DNA from: DATMER01 sp035536935
Lineage (GTDB): Bacteria; Acidobacteriota; Thermoanaerobaculia; Multivoradales; UBA5704
Length of the DNA: 64,000 bases
Assembly: GCA_035536935.1 (NCBI GenBank)
Contig: DATLNC010000302.1
Location: forward strand, 1 to 64,000
Reading direction: 5' to 3'
Every line of letters starts with the position of its first letter. Positions within the stretch are counted from its first letter, which is position 1. Both the position numbers and the translations under genes were made by a program. Positions 45,814 through 56,187 of this stretch are shown here, in pieces. The notes below the pieces were generated by a model. That model was not told the origin of the DNA. It worked only from the letters and a program-made list of their open reading frames with translations, and searched no databases.

Positions 45814-45909
45814 TGCCCGGTATCCCCGTTGATCCTAGACTCTCTACGCGGAAGCAGGCAAGCGGGATGGCACGCGGCTTGAACTCCTTCCAGGGGGAGA
45901 GGAGAACGA

Positions 45910-46185
45910 ATGGACCCGGAAATCCAGCACGAAGAGGGGAAGCGCTATTACATTCAGTTCGAGAAGGAGCTAGCGGAGCTAGCCTACGGCGAGAGCGGCA
46001 AGACCCGCGACTTCCGGCATACCTACGTCCCCGAGGAGCTGCGCGGCCGCAAGGTGGCCGAAAGGCTCGTGCGCCATGCCCTGGACGACTCCATGAAGAA
46101 CGGCTACAAGTTCACCCCCTCGTGCCCTTACGTGGAGAGCTTCGTCGAGAAGCACCCGGAGTACCGGAAGGGGCTCGCATCCTGA
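45910..46185 (+). CDS. Small GNAT-like acetyltransferase (YjdJ type), copy 1
   Basis: A 91-residue mini-GNAT of the 'GNAT-like fold, N-acetyltransferase domain' group: FRHTYVPEELRGRKVAERLVRHAL carries the acetyl-CoA-binding loop, and SCPYVESFVEKHPEY is the usual end. These proteins are about half the size of normal GNATs; substrate unknown. GGAGAGGAG lies before the ATG. A paralogue follows after 14 nt. Confidence 0.82.
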   Translation: MDPEIQHEEGKRYYIQFEKELAELAYGESGKTRDFRHTYVPEELRGRKVAERLVRHALDDSMKNGYKFTPSCPYVESFVEKHPEYRKGLAS

Positions 46186-46199
46186 AAGGAGACCTGGGC

Positions 46200-46484
46200 A
46201 TGGACAGCATCGACATCCATCACGACGAGCAGGCGAAGAGATACACCGTGACGAGCGGCGGCCAGGAGGTGGGGCTGCTCACCTACCGCGTGCTCGGCGA
46301 GAACCTGGTCGACTTCACGCACACCTACGTCCCCCCCGAGCACCGCGGCCGCGGCATCGCCGAACAGCTCGTGGAGCACGCCCTGGAAGAGACCCTGCAG
46401 CGCGGGTACCGGTTCCGGGCATCTTGCTGGTACGTGGATGTTTACGCGAAGCGGCATCCCCGGTTCCAGGAGGCCTTGGCGTAA
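46200..46484 (+). CDS. Small GNAT-like acetyltransferase (YjdJ type), copy 2
   Basis: A 94-residue paralogue of the gene just upstream, with VDFTHTYVPPEHRGRGIAEQ (acetyl-CoA loop) and SCWYVDVYAKRHPRF. ATG 46200 is 8 nt after AAAGGAG. The cofactor loop (HRGRGIA) is closer to the GNAT consensus than copy 1 (LRGRKVA). The two share the overall layout but have diverged strongly, so the duplication is old. Confidence 0.82.
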   Translation: MDSIDIHHDEQAKRYTVTSGGQEVGLLTYRVLGENLVDFTHTYVPPEHRGRGIAEQLVEHALEETLQRGYRFRASCWYVDVYAKRHPRFQEALA

Positions 46485-46501
46485 GCGATGTACCCGACCC
46501 A

Positions 46502-46641
46502 GCCCGCCTGGGGTTGAAACCCCAGGCTAGAAGAGTACAGCCTCCTCCGGAGGCTGGCTGGCGCCACCCCCTCCCAACCCGGAAACTCGCCCCCGGAGGG
46601 GGCGACACCCTTCTAGCCTGGGGTTTCAACCCCAGGCGGGC
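46502..46641. repeat. Composite palindromic (REP-like) element
   Basis: Two 32-bp arms (46502-46533 and 46610-46641) are perfect inverted repeats; each arm itself folds as CTGGGGTTGAAACCCCAG. Two more palindromes lie between them (CAGCCTCCTCCGGAGGCTG near 46539 and TCGCCCCCGGAGGGGGCGA near 46587). No gene inside. It sits in the spacer before the M16 gene. Confidence 0.8.
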
Positions 46642-46688
46642 ACTCCCGGAATCCCCCACCCCACCGCAACGTTACCCTTTTCGAAACC

Positions 46689-49535
46689 ATGAGATACCCA
46701 AAGCTCCTCCCGCTCCTCCTCTGTCTCCTCGCCGCCGTTCCGGTAATCGCTCAGGCTCCGGCCCAGGCCCCGGCTCCGCCGGCGACTGCCGAGAACCTGG
46801 AAGCCCTGCTCCCGCTCGATCCCGAGGTCACGATCGGCAAGCTCCCGAACGGCCTGACCTACTACATCCGCAAGAACACCGTCCCGGCCGGACGGGCGGA
46901 GATCTGGCTCGTGGTCAACGCCGGATCGGTCCTGGAGGACGAGGACCAGCGCGGTCTTGCTCACCTGGTCGAGCACATGGCGTTCAACGGCTCCCAGGCC
47001 TTCGAGCACCAGGACCTCGTGCGCTACCTGGAATCCATCGGCATGCGCTTCGGAGCGGACGTCAACGCCTATACCGGTTTCGACGAGACCGTCTACACGC
47101 TCACCGTCCCGACGGACCGGCCGGAATACGTGGAACAGTCCCTCCGCATCCTGAAAGACTGGGCTGACGGGCTCACCTTCGATCCCGAAGAGCTGGCCAA
47201 GGAACGCGGAGTGGTCGTCGAAGAGTGGCGGCTCGGCCGCGGCGCCTCGGCGCGCATGGACGACCAGCAGTTCCCCATCCTCTTCCAGGGCTCCCGCTAC
47301 GCCGAGCGGCTGCCCATCGGCCAGAAAGAGATCCTGGAAAAAGCCACGCCCGAGGCCCTGCGCCGCTTCTACAACGACTGGTACCGGCCCGACCTGATGG
47401 CTGTCGTGGCCGTCGGCGACTTCGAGCCGGCCAGGATCGAACAGCAGATCAGCAAGCAGCTCGGCGTGCTCAAGAATCCCGGCACACCCCGGCCGCGCGA
47501 AATCTTCCCCGTGCCCACGCACCAGGAGACCCTGTTCTCCTTCACCACCGATCCCGAGGCCACGGACACCTCGGTCGCCATCCACTGGAAGCAGGAAAAG
47601 CGCCGCGAAGACCGCATCGTCGACTATCGCCGCTCCATCGTCGAAGCGCTCTACCATGCCATGCTCAACCAGCGGCTGGACGAGATCGCGCAGCGCCCCG
47701 ATCCGCCGTTCCTCTGGGGCGGCTCGGACACCGGCCGCTTCGTGCGCTCGGCCGAAGTGACCTCCCTCGCCGCGGGCGTGCGCGACGGCGAGGTCGAGCG
47801 CGGCCTCGAGGCGCTCCTCACCGAAGTCGAGCGCGTCCGCCGCCACGGCTTCACCCCGGGAGAGCTCGAGCGCGCCAAGAAAGAATGGCTCCTCGGCTAC
47901 GAGCAGGCCGAGCGCGAGCGCGGCAAGATCGAATCCACCACCTTCGCCGATGAGTTCGTCCGCGCCTTCACCTACGGCGAGTCGGTCCCCGGCATCCCGA
48001 CCGAGGTCAAGATGGTGCGCCGCTTCCTGCCCGGCATCACCCTCGACGAGGTGAACCACCTCGCGGACGAGTGGCTGACCGATCACAGCCGCGTCGTCCT
48101 CGTGAAGGCTCCCAAAAAAGAAGGGATTGCCCTGCCCTCCGAGGACCGCCTCCGCGCCGTATTCGCCACCGCGGCGAAGCGCGAGGTCGAGCCCTACGTG
48201 GACCGCGCCGTTTCCGGCCCGCTGGTAGCGGCGGTGCCCAAGCCGGGCACGATCATCCGCGAGACAAAAATCAAAGAGATCGGCGTCACCGAATGGCGCC
48301 TGTCCAACGGCGTGCGGGTGCTCTTGAAGCCCACGGACTTCAAGAACGACGAGATCCTCCTCACCTCCTACAGCCCCGGCGGCCACTCGCTGGTCCCCGA
48401 CGCGGAGTTCCCCTCGGCCCTGTTCGCCACCGCCCTGATCGGCGAGGCGGGCTTCGGGCAGTTCGACTCCATCTCGCTCGAAAAGGCGCTGGCCGGGAAG
48501 TCGGTCCAGGTCGGGCCCTACATCGCCCAGCTCGAAGAAGGGGTCGAAGGGGGCTCCTCCGTACGCGATCTGGAGACGCTGCTCCAGCTCGTCTACCTGA
48601 GCGTCACGGCCCCGCGCCAGGACGAAGCGGCCTTCCGCTCCGTCCTCGACCGGATGCGCGCCTTTGCCGAAAACCGCCTGGCCGATCCCGGCGAAGTCTT
48701 CAACGACGCCATGATGCGCGCCCTCACCCAGGGCAACCCGCGCTGGCAGCCGATCTCGCCGGAGCTGATCGGCAAGGTCGATCCCGCCGTGGCCTGGCGG
48801 ATCTACCACGACCGCTTCGCGGATGCCGGCGACTTCACCTTCCTGCTGGTGGGCAGCTTCAAGCCCGAGGCGATCAAGCCCCTGGTGCAGACCTGGCTCG
48901 GCGGGCTCCCCTCGCAGGGGCGCAAGGAAACCTGGAAAGACGTGGGCGTCCGGCCGCCGGACGGCGTGGTCGAAGTCAAGATCGAGCGCGGGCTGGAGCC
49001 GAAGAGCCAGGTGCAGATCGTCTTCACCGGAGACGCGCCGTTCAGCCGCGTTGCCCGGCACGACATCTCCTCGCTCTCCGACGTCCTCGACGTGCGGCTG
49101 CGCGAAGTCCTGCGGGAAGACATGGGCGCCGTCTACGGGGTCCAGGTCAACGCCGGGCTCGACCGCCGGCCGGAAGAGCGCTACACCGTCACGGTCGCCT
49201 TCGGCTGCGCGCCCGAACAGGTGCAGGCGCTGGTCAAGGCCGTGTTCACGGAAATCGAGGCCATCCAGAAGACCGGCATCGGCGAGAGCTACGTCAAGCA
49301 GGTGCAGGAAAAGCAGCGCCGCGAGCGGGAGACGAACCTCAAGACCAACGAGTTCTGGCTGGCAGCCATGGAGGCCTACGACTCCGAAGGGCTCGATCTG
49401 CGCGACCTGCCGCGTTACGATGAGCTGGTCCAGAGGGTGAGCACGAAGACCATCCAGGACGCCGCCCGCCGCTACCTGCGCCGCGAGCGCTACGTGCTCG
49501 GCGTTCTGGATCCGGAAAAGAAGGTAGCAAAGTGA
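46689..49535 (+). CDS. M16-family zinc metallopeptidase (pitrilysin type), exported
   Basis: A 948-residue exported M16 peptidase. Signal peptide (LLPLLLCLLAAVPVIAQA), then the first M16 domain with the inverted zinc motif HLVEH (His92, Glu95, His96) and the distal glutamate in RGVVVEEWRLGRG. A second, inactive M16 domain follows in the same chain, as in the one-chain zinc peptidases PqqL/pitrilysin. It probably degrades peptides in the periplasm. The stop overlaps the next start (ATGA). Confidence 0.93.
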   Translation: MRYPKLLPLLLCLLAAVPVIAQAPAQAPAPPATAENLEALLPLDPEVTIGKLPNGLTYYIRKNTVPAGRAEIWLVVNAGSVLEDEDQRGLAHLVEHMAFNGSQAFEHQDLVRYLESIGMRFGADVNAYTGFDETVYTLTVPTDRPEYVEQSLRILKDWADGLTFDPEELAKERGVVVEEWRLGRGASARMDDQQFPILFQGSRYAERLPIGQKEILEKATPEALRRFYNDWYRPDLMAVVAVGDFEPARIEQQISKQLGVLKNPGTPRPREIFPVPTHQETLFSFTTDPEATDTSVAIHWKQEKRREDRIVDYRRSIVEALYHAMLNQRLDEIAQRPDPPFLWGGSDTGRFVRSAEVTSLAAGVRDGEVERGLEALLTEVERVRRHGFTPGELERAKKEWLLGYEQAERERGKIESTTFADEFVRAFTYGESVPGIPTEVKMVRRFLPGITLDEVNHLADEWLTDHSRVVLVKAPKKEGIALPSEDRLRAVFATAAKREVEPYVDRAVSGPLVAAVPKPGTIIRETKIKEIGVTEWRLSNGVRVLLKPTDFKNDEILLTSYSPGGHSLVPDAEFPSALFATALIGEAGFGQFDSISLEKALAGKSVQVGPYIAQLEEGVEGGSSVRDLETLLQLVYLSVTAPRQDEAAFRSVLDRMRAFAENRLADPGEVFNDAMMRALTQGNPRWQPISPELIGKVDPAVAWRIYHDRFADAGDFTFLLVGSFKPEAIKPLVQTWLGGLPSQGRKETWKDVGVRPPDGVVEVKIERGLEPKSQVQIVFTGDAPFSRVARHDISSLSDVLDVRLREVLREDMGAVYGVQVNAGLDRRPEERYTVTVAFGCAPEQVQALVKAVFTEIEAIQKTGIGESYVKQVQEKQRRERETNLKTNEFWLAAMEAYDSEGLDLRDLPRYDELVQRVSTKTIQDAARRYLRRERYVLGVLDPEKKVAK

Positions 49536-51139
49536 AGAGCCAGCAAAGGACCTCAAGGACCTCAACGACCTCAACGACCTCAAGGACACCAACGACAAGA
49601 AAACCCGTCCTTGCTGTCCTTGGAGTCCTTGCTGTCCTAGGAGTCCTTCTCCCCACCGCCCCCGCCCAGGCCGCGGACGGCAAGGTCCCCGGCCAGTTCA
49701 TCGCCAAGATCTACACCGAAGCCCTGGGCCGCGTTCCCGATCCCACGTCGTGGCCGGAGGCGGTGAGCTATTTCCAGGCGAACGGCTGCCGCGCCGCCAC
49801 CCTGAACGCCTGGGCGCGCAAGGTCTACCTCTCCGGCGAGTACCTTTCGCTGGGCTACGACCCGCCGGCCGAGCTGCTCACGCTCTACCGCGGCGTGCTC
49901 AATCGCGAGCCCGACGCGGCCGACTTCCAGTTCCGCCTCAAGGCCCGCCGCAAGGGCCAGGCCTGGGGCAACACGGTGGACGCCTTCTTCTCCAACCGCG
50001 AGTTCAAGCGGCTCGCGAAAAAGATCTGCGGCGCCCAGACCAGCTACTCCTTCGGCAACCAGCCGGCGCTCGCGCTGCCTGTGAGCAGTGAAGGGTTCCA
50101 GGGAACCGGCGCGCAGCTCCAGGCGCTCCTCAACGCCGCCCTCCCGGGAGAGACCGTCTACCTGGCCCAGAAAGCCGTGGTGCGTCTGAACGCTCCGCTC
50201 GTGATCCCGCAGGGAGTGACCCTCGCCACGACCGGCCTCCCGGAGCCGAGCCGCTACGCCCTGATGGGCCGGCTCGTGCGCAACGCCGGTTTCAAGACCG
50301 CGGCCGTGACCCTCCAGGATGGCGCGATGCTGAGCCACGTCTGGGTGGACGGCCAGAGGGGCGTGGTCGGCTTCGTCGACGACGGCATCAACGTCCGTCT
50401 CCTCGGGGGCGACGGGACCACGATCCAGTTCAGCACGATCACCAATTCCGCGGGCTGGTCGAGCGTCCAGGTCTTCGGGACCGCGGAAGGCTTCCCCTGC
50501 AACGATGTCGAGGTCCTGAACAACCTGATCACGGCCTACTCCAGCGGGCACGTCCGGGGCAAGCTGAAGTACAACCCCTGGACCGACGGCCTGAGCATCT
50601 CCTGCGAGTCCACGCTAGTCCAGATGAACGGGATCGTGGACGCGACCGACGTGGGCATCGTGCTCTTCCGCTCCCATCCCGCGGTCCAGAGATCCCTGGT
50701 GAGATTCAACCGCGTCCTCTCCGCGGGCAACTCGGCTTACGGAGCGATCACGGTCGACGGCCTCCAGGGCCGGGGCACGAAGCCCGACTTCCGCGGCGCC
50801 ATGATCGACGGAAACACCTTCTGGACGAGCCCCAATACTCACTTCGACATCGGCATCTCGGTAGGCACCAGGGCCTGGTTCGGCCCCCCGGCCGACCTGG
50901 CGAGCGGAGTCACCGTGGTCAACAACTTCACGGCCGGCATCCCCACCCGCGTGGACACCGGCATCGCCATCAGCGGCATGCTCAATGCCCAGGTCTCGGG
51001 CAACGACCTCGACCTGATCCTGGTCGAAGTCTCCCGCTGCCCCACCGCGGCCGTGGGAGCCTCGGTGGCGGCTGGGTACGCCTCAGGCGACCTGCCGCCC
51101 TATACCGATGCGCTTTACGACTGGTGTATCGGGCACTAG
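49532..51139 (+). CDS. Exported DUF4214 / right-handed beta-helix protein
   Basis: A 535-residue exported protein. The N-terminus before the hydrophobic core is a Thr/Ser/Arg string (RTSRTSTTSTTSRTPTTR) encoded by a 9-bp tandem repeat, and the signal core VLAVLGVLAVLGVLL is itself repetitive. Residues ~55-150 match a DUF4214-like domain (IYTEALGRVPDPTSW, LYRGVLNREPDAADF). The rest resembles a right-handed beta-helix (VEVLNNLITAYSSG, VVNNFTAGIP). Likely a cell-surface or secreted adhesin-like protein. Translationally coupled to the M16 peptidase. Confidence 0.78.
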   Translation: MKSQQRTSRTSTTSTTSRTPTTRKPVLAVLGVLAVLGVLLPTAPAQAADGKVPGQFIAKIYTEALGRVPDPTSWPEAVSYFQANGCRAATLNAWARKVYLSGEYLSLGYDPPAELLTLYRGVLNREPDAADFQFRLKARRKGQAWGNTVDAFFSNREFKRLAKKICGAQTSYSFGNQPALALPVSSEGFQGTGAQLQALLNAALPGETVYLAQKAVVRLNAPLVIPQGVTLATTGLPEPSRYALMGRLVRNAGFKTAAVTLQDGAMLSHVWVDGQRGVVGFVDDGINVRLLGGDGTTIQFSTITNSAGWSSVQVFGTAEGFPCNDVEVLNNLITAYSSGHVRGKLKYNPWTDGLSISCESTLVQMNGIVDATDVGIVLFRSHPAVQRSLVRFNRVLSAGNSAYGAITVDGLQGRGTKPDFRGAMIDGNTFWTSPNTHFDIGISVGTRAWFGPPADLASGVTVVNNFTAGIPTRVDTGIAISGMLNAQVSGNDLDLILVEVSRCPTAAVGASVAAGYASGDLPPYTDALYDWCIGH

Positions 51140-51155
51140 GAGCTGTCACACAGGG

Positions 51156-51161
51156 TATAAT
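51156..51161 (+). promoter_or_regulatory. -10 element upstream of the unknown/PFK-like pair
   Basis: Perfect TATAAT; no clear -35. Unlike other -10 boxes in the window it is ~107 nt before the annotated start, so this transcript would have a real leader. Confidence 0.4.
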
Positions 51162-51268
51162 TAAGTACGCCGGTTCCAGCCGCTCCGTGAGCTCCGCTCC
51201 CGGGTGTGTTCGTTGGCGAGGCATGAGATTGGAGCGCGGAGCGACTCCTGCCGGGGTCTGGAGGTCTC

Positions 51269-53125
51269 ATGGATCGAGACGCCACCTGGCTGTGCCGCGA
51301 AGATCACGGCTGGTTTCAGAGCTACTTCTCGCCGCGGGATGCGAGGAGGCGAAGAGCGCCTTGCGGACCTCCCGGAAGCAACCGCGGGAAATGCAAGGAG
51401 CTGTCGAATCTGGTCACGGTGGACCCGCACCACCTCGAGCTCCACCTGTCCTACTCGGAAGGTCTCGAACACGGACCCGTGATCCTGCGCAGCGGGGACA
51501 GCCCTCCCGTGATGGAAGATCCCGAAGAGCTCGGGAGCTACACCACGGACCCCGACCTCCAACGCATCGGCGCCTACTACATCCTCGAGGCCCAGAAGCC
51601 GAGCCACCTCCGGAAGATCTACTTCCTCTTTGCCGGCAGCTACATCCTCAATGGCTCTCTCCTCGGCACGGCGGAGGCCCGGGAGAGAGCGCAGCGGCTG
51701 GCACAGAACTACCGGCCCAGCCTGTCCGGTTTCCCAGAGCCGGACGAATTCCACACCGGCACCTTCAGCTTCGACATCGTCACGCTGGCGGAGAGGATCC
51801 GGGACGTCCTGAACCTCGCCTGTCCTCCGGCCGAGCCGCTGAGGGCGGAAGATGCCATTCGCGCCGTAAGCTCGGTCTACACAAAACACTTCGAGCACTA
51901 TCTATCCAACTTCCAGGCGCTCAAAGATGACAGGGTCTACCGGGAAACCGTCGACTTCAACATGCGGAAATACCTGCGCCTGCTGTTCAAGCAATCGGAA
52001 ATCCCGTCTCACGAGCAGGCGATTCAACAGCGGGGGCTCGGGGACATCATCCTGATGCAGGGTTGCGGCGACCTCACGATGAACGATTGGAACGTAGCTT
52101 TCGTCTCGGGAGCGAGCCACCCCAAAAGGCAGTGGTGCCTCCTCTACCCCCACGGGGAGCCGCTCAACGATCGGGAATACTCCTGCCTGATCAAATGGTC
52201 CTGCCGTCCCGCCGAGCTGGAAGCGCTGGCCCGGCATCATCGCATCGTCTATCCGTACCAGATTGCCAAGGTGCGTTTCAAAGCGCCCTCGCCCGCTCTC
52301 TCCTCCCTCTCCGACAGGCCCGACCGCCACGTCTTCCTGAAAGAACAGCCCATCGGAAACCTGATCGAATTCGCCGTCTACGGCAGGCAGCTCTGCCGGG
52401 ACCGCGAGCTCGTGAAGCTCCGCAGCGTCGTCCGCGAGTTCAACGACCTCCGTCATGTCTACAAGCTGCCCAACCTGAATCGGAGGGCCTCCTACGACAC
52501 CGCGACCGCCAGCACCATCCTCAGAGACTACGCCCAGCAGCCGAGGAACCTCTTCAACCGCGCCACCCAGGACGACGTATGGCTCGGCGAAGCGGCGTTG
52601 GCACAGGGCGACCGGAATCTCCGGTGCGCCGCTCTTTCCCAGCCGATCCAGCTCGACTTGAAGGCGCTGGGCGCTCCGGAAGAGTGGATCCGCGTCGTGC
52701 TCGAGGGGGAGGAGAAGGAGCATACCTACCGCTTCGTCAAGGATGACCTTACCGGGCCCGGCCAGTGGCGCTGGCTCTCCGAAGGGCGCGGCAAATGGCT
52801 CGAGATCTGGCCGCTGCGCAACCAGTATCCATGCTCGATGATCGGGGTCAGGGTCAAAGAAAGCTCCGGCCGGTGCAACCTGCACGAAACGGAATTCCTG
52901 CATTTCCTCGCGCACGGGCACGGCTACGACTGGCAAGGATGCACGATCGAAGAGGCGGCCGAATTCCTCCAGGACCATGGAACGACGGACGCCCTTCTCT
53001 TCGACGAAGGATTCGACGTCTTTCAGCTCGTGCGGAGCCCCGCGGACGGTGCCCTGAAGGAGAAAGTCACTCTCAAGCGCGATCAGCTCCGCTGCGTGTT
53101 CTGGGCGACGTCCAAGGAGGCCTGA
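51269..53125 (+). CDS. Large cytoplasmic protein of unknown function, paired with PFK-like gene
   Basis: A 618-residue soluble protein that I do not recognise. No signal peptide or membrane segment. Middle parts show well-formed alternating secondary structure (e.g. GLGDIILMQGCGDLTMNDWNV, and LIEFAVYGRQLCRDRELVKL). Near the C-terminus HGHGYDWQGCTIEEAAEFLQ and the following HGTTDALLFDEGFDVF vaguely resemble phosphodiester glycosidase (NAGPA) domains, with EGF where those have GGG. GGAGG lies 4 nt before ATG 51269; the first ~45 residues look low-complexity, so the true start may be later. It ends 3 nt before the PFK-like gene, so the pair is co-translated. Confidence 0.65.
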   Translation: MDRDATWLCREDHGWFQSYFSPRDARRRRAPCGPPGSNRGKCKELSNLVTVDPHHLELHLSYSEGLEHGPVILRSGDSPPVMEDPEELGSYTTDPDLQRIGAYYILEAQKPSHLRKIYFLFAGSYILNGSLLGTAEARERAQRLAQNYRPSLSGFPEPDEFHTGTFSFDIVTLAERIRDVLNLACPPAEPLRAEDAIRAVSSVYTKHFEHYLSNFQALKDDRVYRETVDFNMRKYLRLLFKQSEIPSHEQAIQQRGLGDIILMQGCGDLTMNDWNVAFVSGASHPKRQWCLLYPHGEPLNDREYSCLIKWSCRPAELEALARHHRIVYPYQIAKVRFKAPSPALSSLSDRPDRHVFLKEQPIGNLIEFAVYGRQLCRDRELVKLRSVVREFNDLRHVYKLPNLNRRASYDTATASTILRDYAQQPRNLFNRATQDDVWLGEAALAQGDRNLRCAALSQPIQLDLKALGAPEEWIRVVLEGEEKEHTYRFVKDDLTGPGQWRWLSEGRGKWLEIWPLRNQYPCSMIGVRVKESSGRCNLHETEFLHFLAHGHGYDWQGCTIEEAAEFLQDHGTTDALLFDEGFDVFQLVRSPADGALKEKVTLKRDQLRCVFWATSKEA

Positions 53126-53128
53126 TCG

Positions 53129-54538
53129 ATGAAGAGGAAAAAGGACATGGCCGAGACCGTGGACAAGCAACGCCTGCTCGCAACGGAAAAAGCGATCATC
53201 CTCGACAGCCTCGAAAGCGGCAATCCCCTCGACACCGAGGTCAGACGGCTGGGCGAGGCCACCCGGGCCAACACCGTGTCCGAGAGCAAGATCGGGCGTT
53301 TCCGTCCCATCGAAAAAAGGGTCTGCGCGGTGGCCGACATGGAGATCATCAAGGCCTACTACTCGCGGAACCAGGAGCCTCCCAGCTTCCTCGAAGCCGG
53401 GCCCAGGAAGCACCTCTATCGCGATCCGGCCGCGCTGAAGATCGGCATCGTGACGGCGGGAGGCATCGCGCCCGGCCTCAATACGGTCATTCACTCGATC
53501 GTCCACATGCACCACGAGATCTATCGCACGCACCGTCCTGCCTATGGCTTCCTCGGCGGCTTCCGGGGGCTCGTGGACTGCCGATACATCGAGCTGAATC
53601 CCCTCATCACACGGGAGTGGCTCCACAAAGGAGGCACAGGGCTGGCCGCGGGAAGAGAGCGGCTGGACATTACGAAGATGGTGAACAGCCTCGTGGAGCT
53701 TGGCATCGACATCCTGTACGTCATCGGTGGCGAGGGCTCCCTGACCGCCGCGCACCTGATGGCCGAAGAGATCGAGCGGAGAGGGCGGGAGATCGTCATC
53801 GCCGGCGTTCCCAAGACCATGGACAATGACATCCTCTGGGTCTGGCACTCCTTCGGGTTCGATACGGCCGTCGAGGAAGCAGGGAAGTTCATCGACACCA
53901 TCCATGAGGAGGCCAAGTCGACGGAAAGGATCTGCCTCCTCTCTCTCTTCGGCCGGGACGCCGGATTCGTCGCGGCGCACGCCGCGCTGGCGAGCGGACA
54001 GGTGGACGTAGTGCTCGTCCCCGAGGTCGAATTCCGGCTGGAACCCCTGCTGGACCACATCCAGAAAAGGGTCCAGGACAAACACTACGCGCTCATCGTC
54101 ATGGCGGAAGGCGCCCGGCCGGTCGGCTACACCGAGGAACGGGCTCTGCAGGACCTGGTCGACAAGGGTTACGACCTCAACGACAGGAGCAACCCCCGGG
54201 TTGCCGAAGCGCTGAGGTCATGGCGCCTCTCCACTCTGCAACGGGCGTTCGAGGAGCGCTTCGCGGGGAGCCGGCACGGGGTCTTCGTCCAGGAGCCGCG
54301 CTACCTCGTCCGGGCCATCCCGGCCAACTCCGTCGATCAGATCTACTGCCAGAGGCTGGCGGACCTGGCGGTCCACAATGCCGTCGCCGGTTTCACCGAT
54401 TTCATGATCAGTCAGTGGCTCACCGAATATGTGCTCGTCCCTCTGAAGCTCGTTGCAGGAGGGCACAAGAAGATCCCGCCGGGAGGCATCTTCTGGACGA
54501 CGGTGATCACGAGCACGGGACAGCCTTCCTTCGAGTAG
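53129..54538 (+). CDS. Divergent phosphofructokinase-family protein
   Basis: A 469-residue PFK-fold protein closest by eye to the plant/protist ATP-PFK and PPi-PFK 'long' clade. Family motifs: TAGGIAPGLN (109-118; usually CGG), YGFLGGFRGL, GGT, GVPKTMDNDI (catalytic Asp232 region) and FGFDTAVEEAGKFID, then GRDAGFVAAHAALASGQVD and AEGA. The Mg/ATP motif GGDGS/T reads GGEGS (Glu202), a change at a key acidic residue. Either a modified catalyst or a paralogue with a new substrate. Its tight link to an unknown gene, not to glycolytic genes, favours a specialised role. Confidence 0.82.
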   Translation: MKRKKDMAETVDKQRLLATEKAIILDSLESGNPLDTEVRRLGEATRANTVSESKIGRFRPIEKRVCAVADMEIIKAYYSRNQEPPSFLEAGPRKHLYRDPAALKIGIVTAGGIAPGLNTVIHSIVHMHHEIYRTHRPAYGFLGGFRGLVDCRYIELNPLITREWLHKGGTGLAAGRERLDITKMVNSLVELGIDILYVIGGEGSLTAAHLMAEEIERRGREIVIAGVPKTMDNDILWVWHSFGFDTAVEEAGKFIDTIHEEAKSTERICLLSLFGRDAGFVAAHAALASGQVDVVLVPEVEFRLEPLLDHIQKRVQDKHYALIVMAEGARPVGYTEERALQDLVDKGYDLNDRSNPRVAEALRSWRLSTLQRAFEERFAGSRHGVFVQEPRYLVRAIPANSVDQIYCQRLADLAVHNAVAGFTDFMISQWLTEYVLVPLKLVAGGHKKIPPGGIFWTTVITSTGQPSFE

Positions 54539-54582
54539 CTGCGCCGCGGCCCTCTGCGAACCTGATGTAGGATAGCCCCGCC

Positions 54583-56052
<1,470 letters not shown>

Positions 56053-56074
56053 GTGCACACCTCCACCCAAGTGG

Positions 56075-56117
56075 CAGGGGCGGGTCCGCCGCCGGAACGG
56101 ACCCGTGCCCCTGTTTT
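56075..56117 (+). terminator. Intrinsic terminator after the NCS1 gene
   Basis: CAGGGGCGGGTCCG pairs with CGGACCCGTGCCCCTG across a small loop and is followed by TTTT. The long GC stem plus T-run fits rho-independent termination. Confidence 0.8.
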
Positions 56118-56187
56118 GGGGTCCTTCGATTGTCAATGAACACCCGCCACTTCCGAGCAGCTCCTGCCGCCGGCGGGTGGCCCGACA

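Noticed and set aside
46626..49598. 990-codon open frame on the minus strand
   Set aside because: Mirror frame of the M16 peptidase gene, with no family features; the plus strand has the signal peptide and HLVEH zinc motif.
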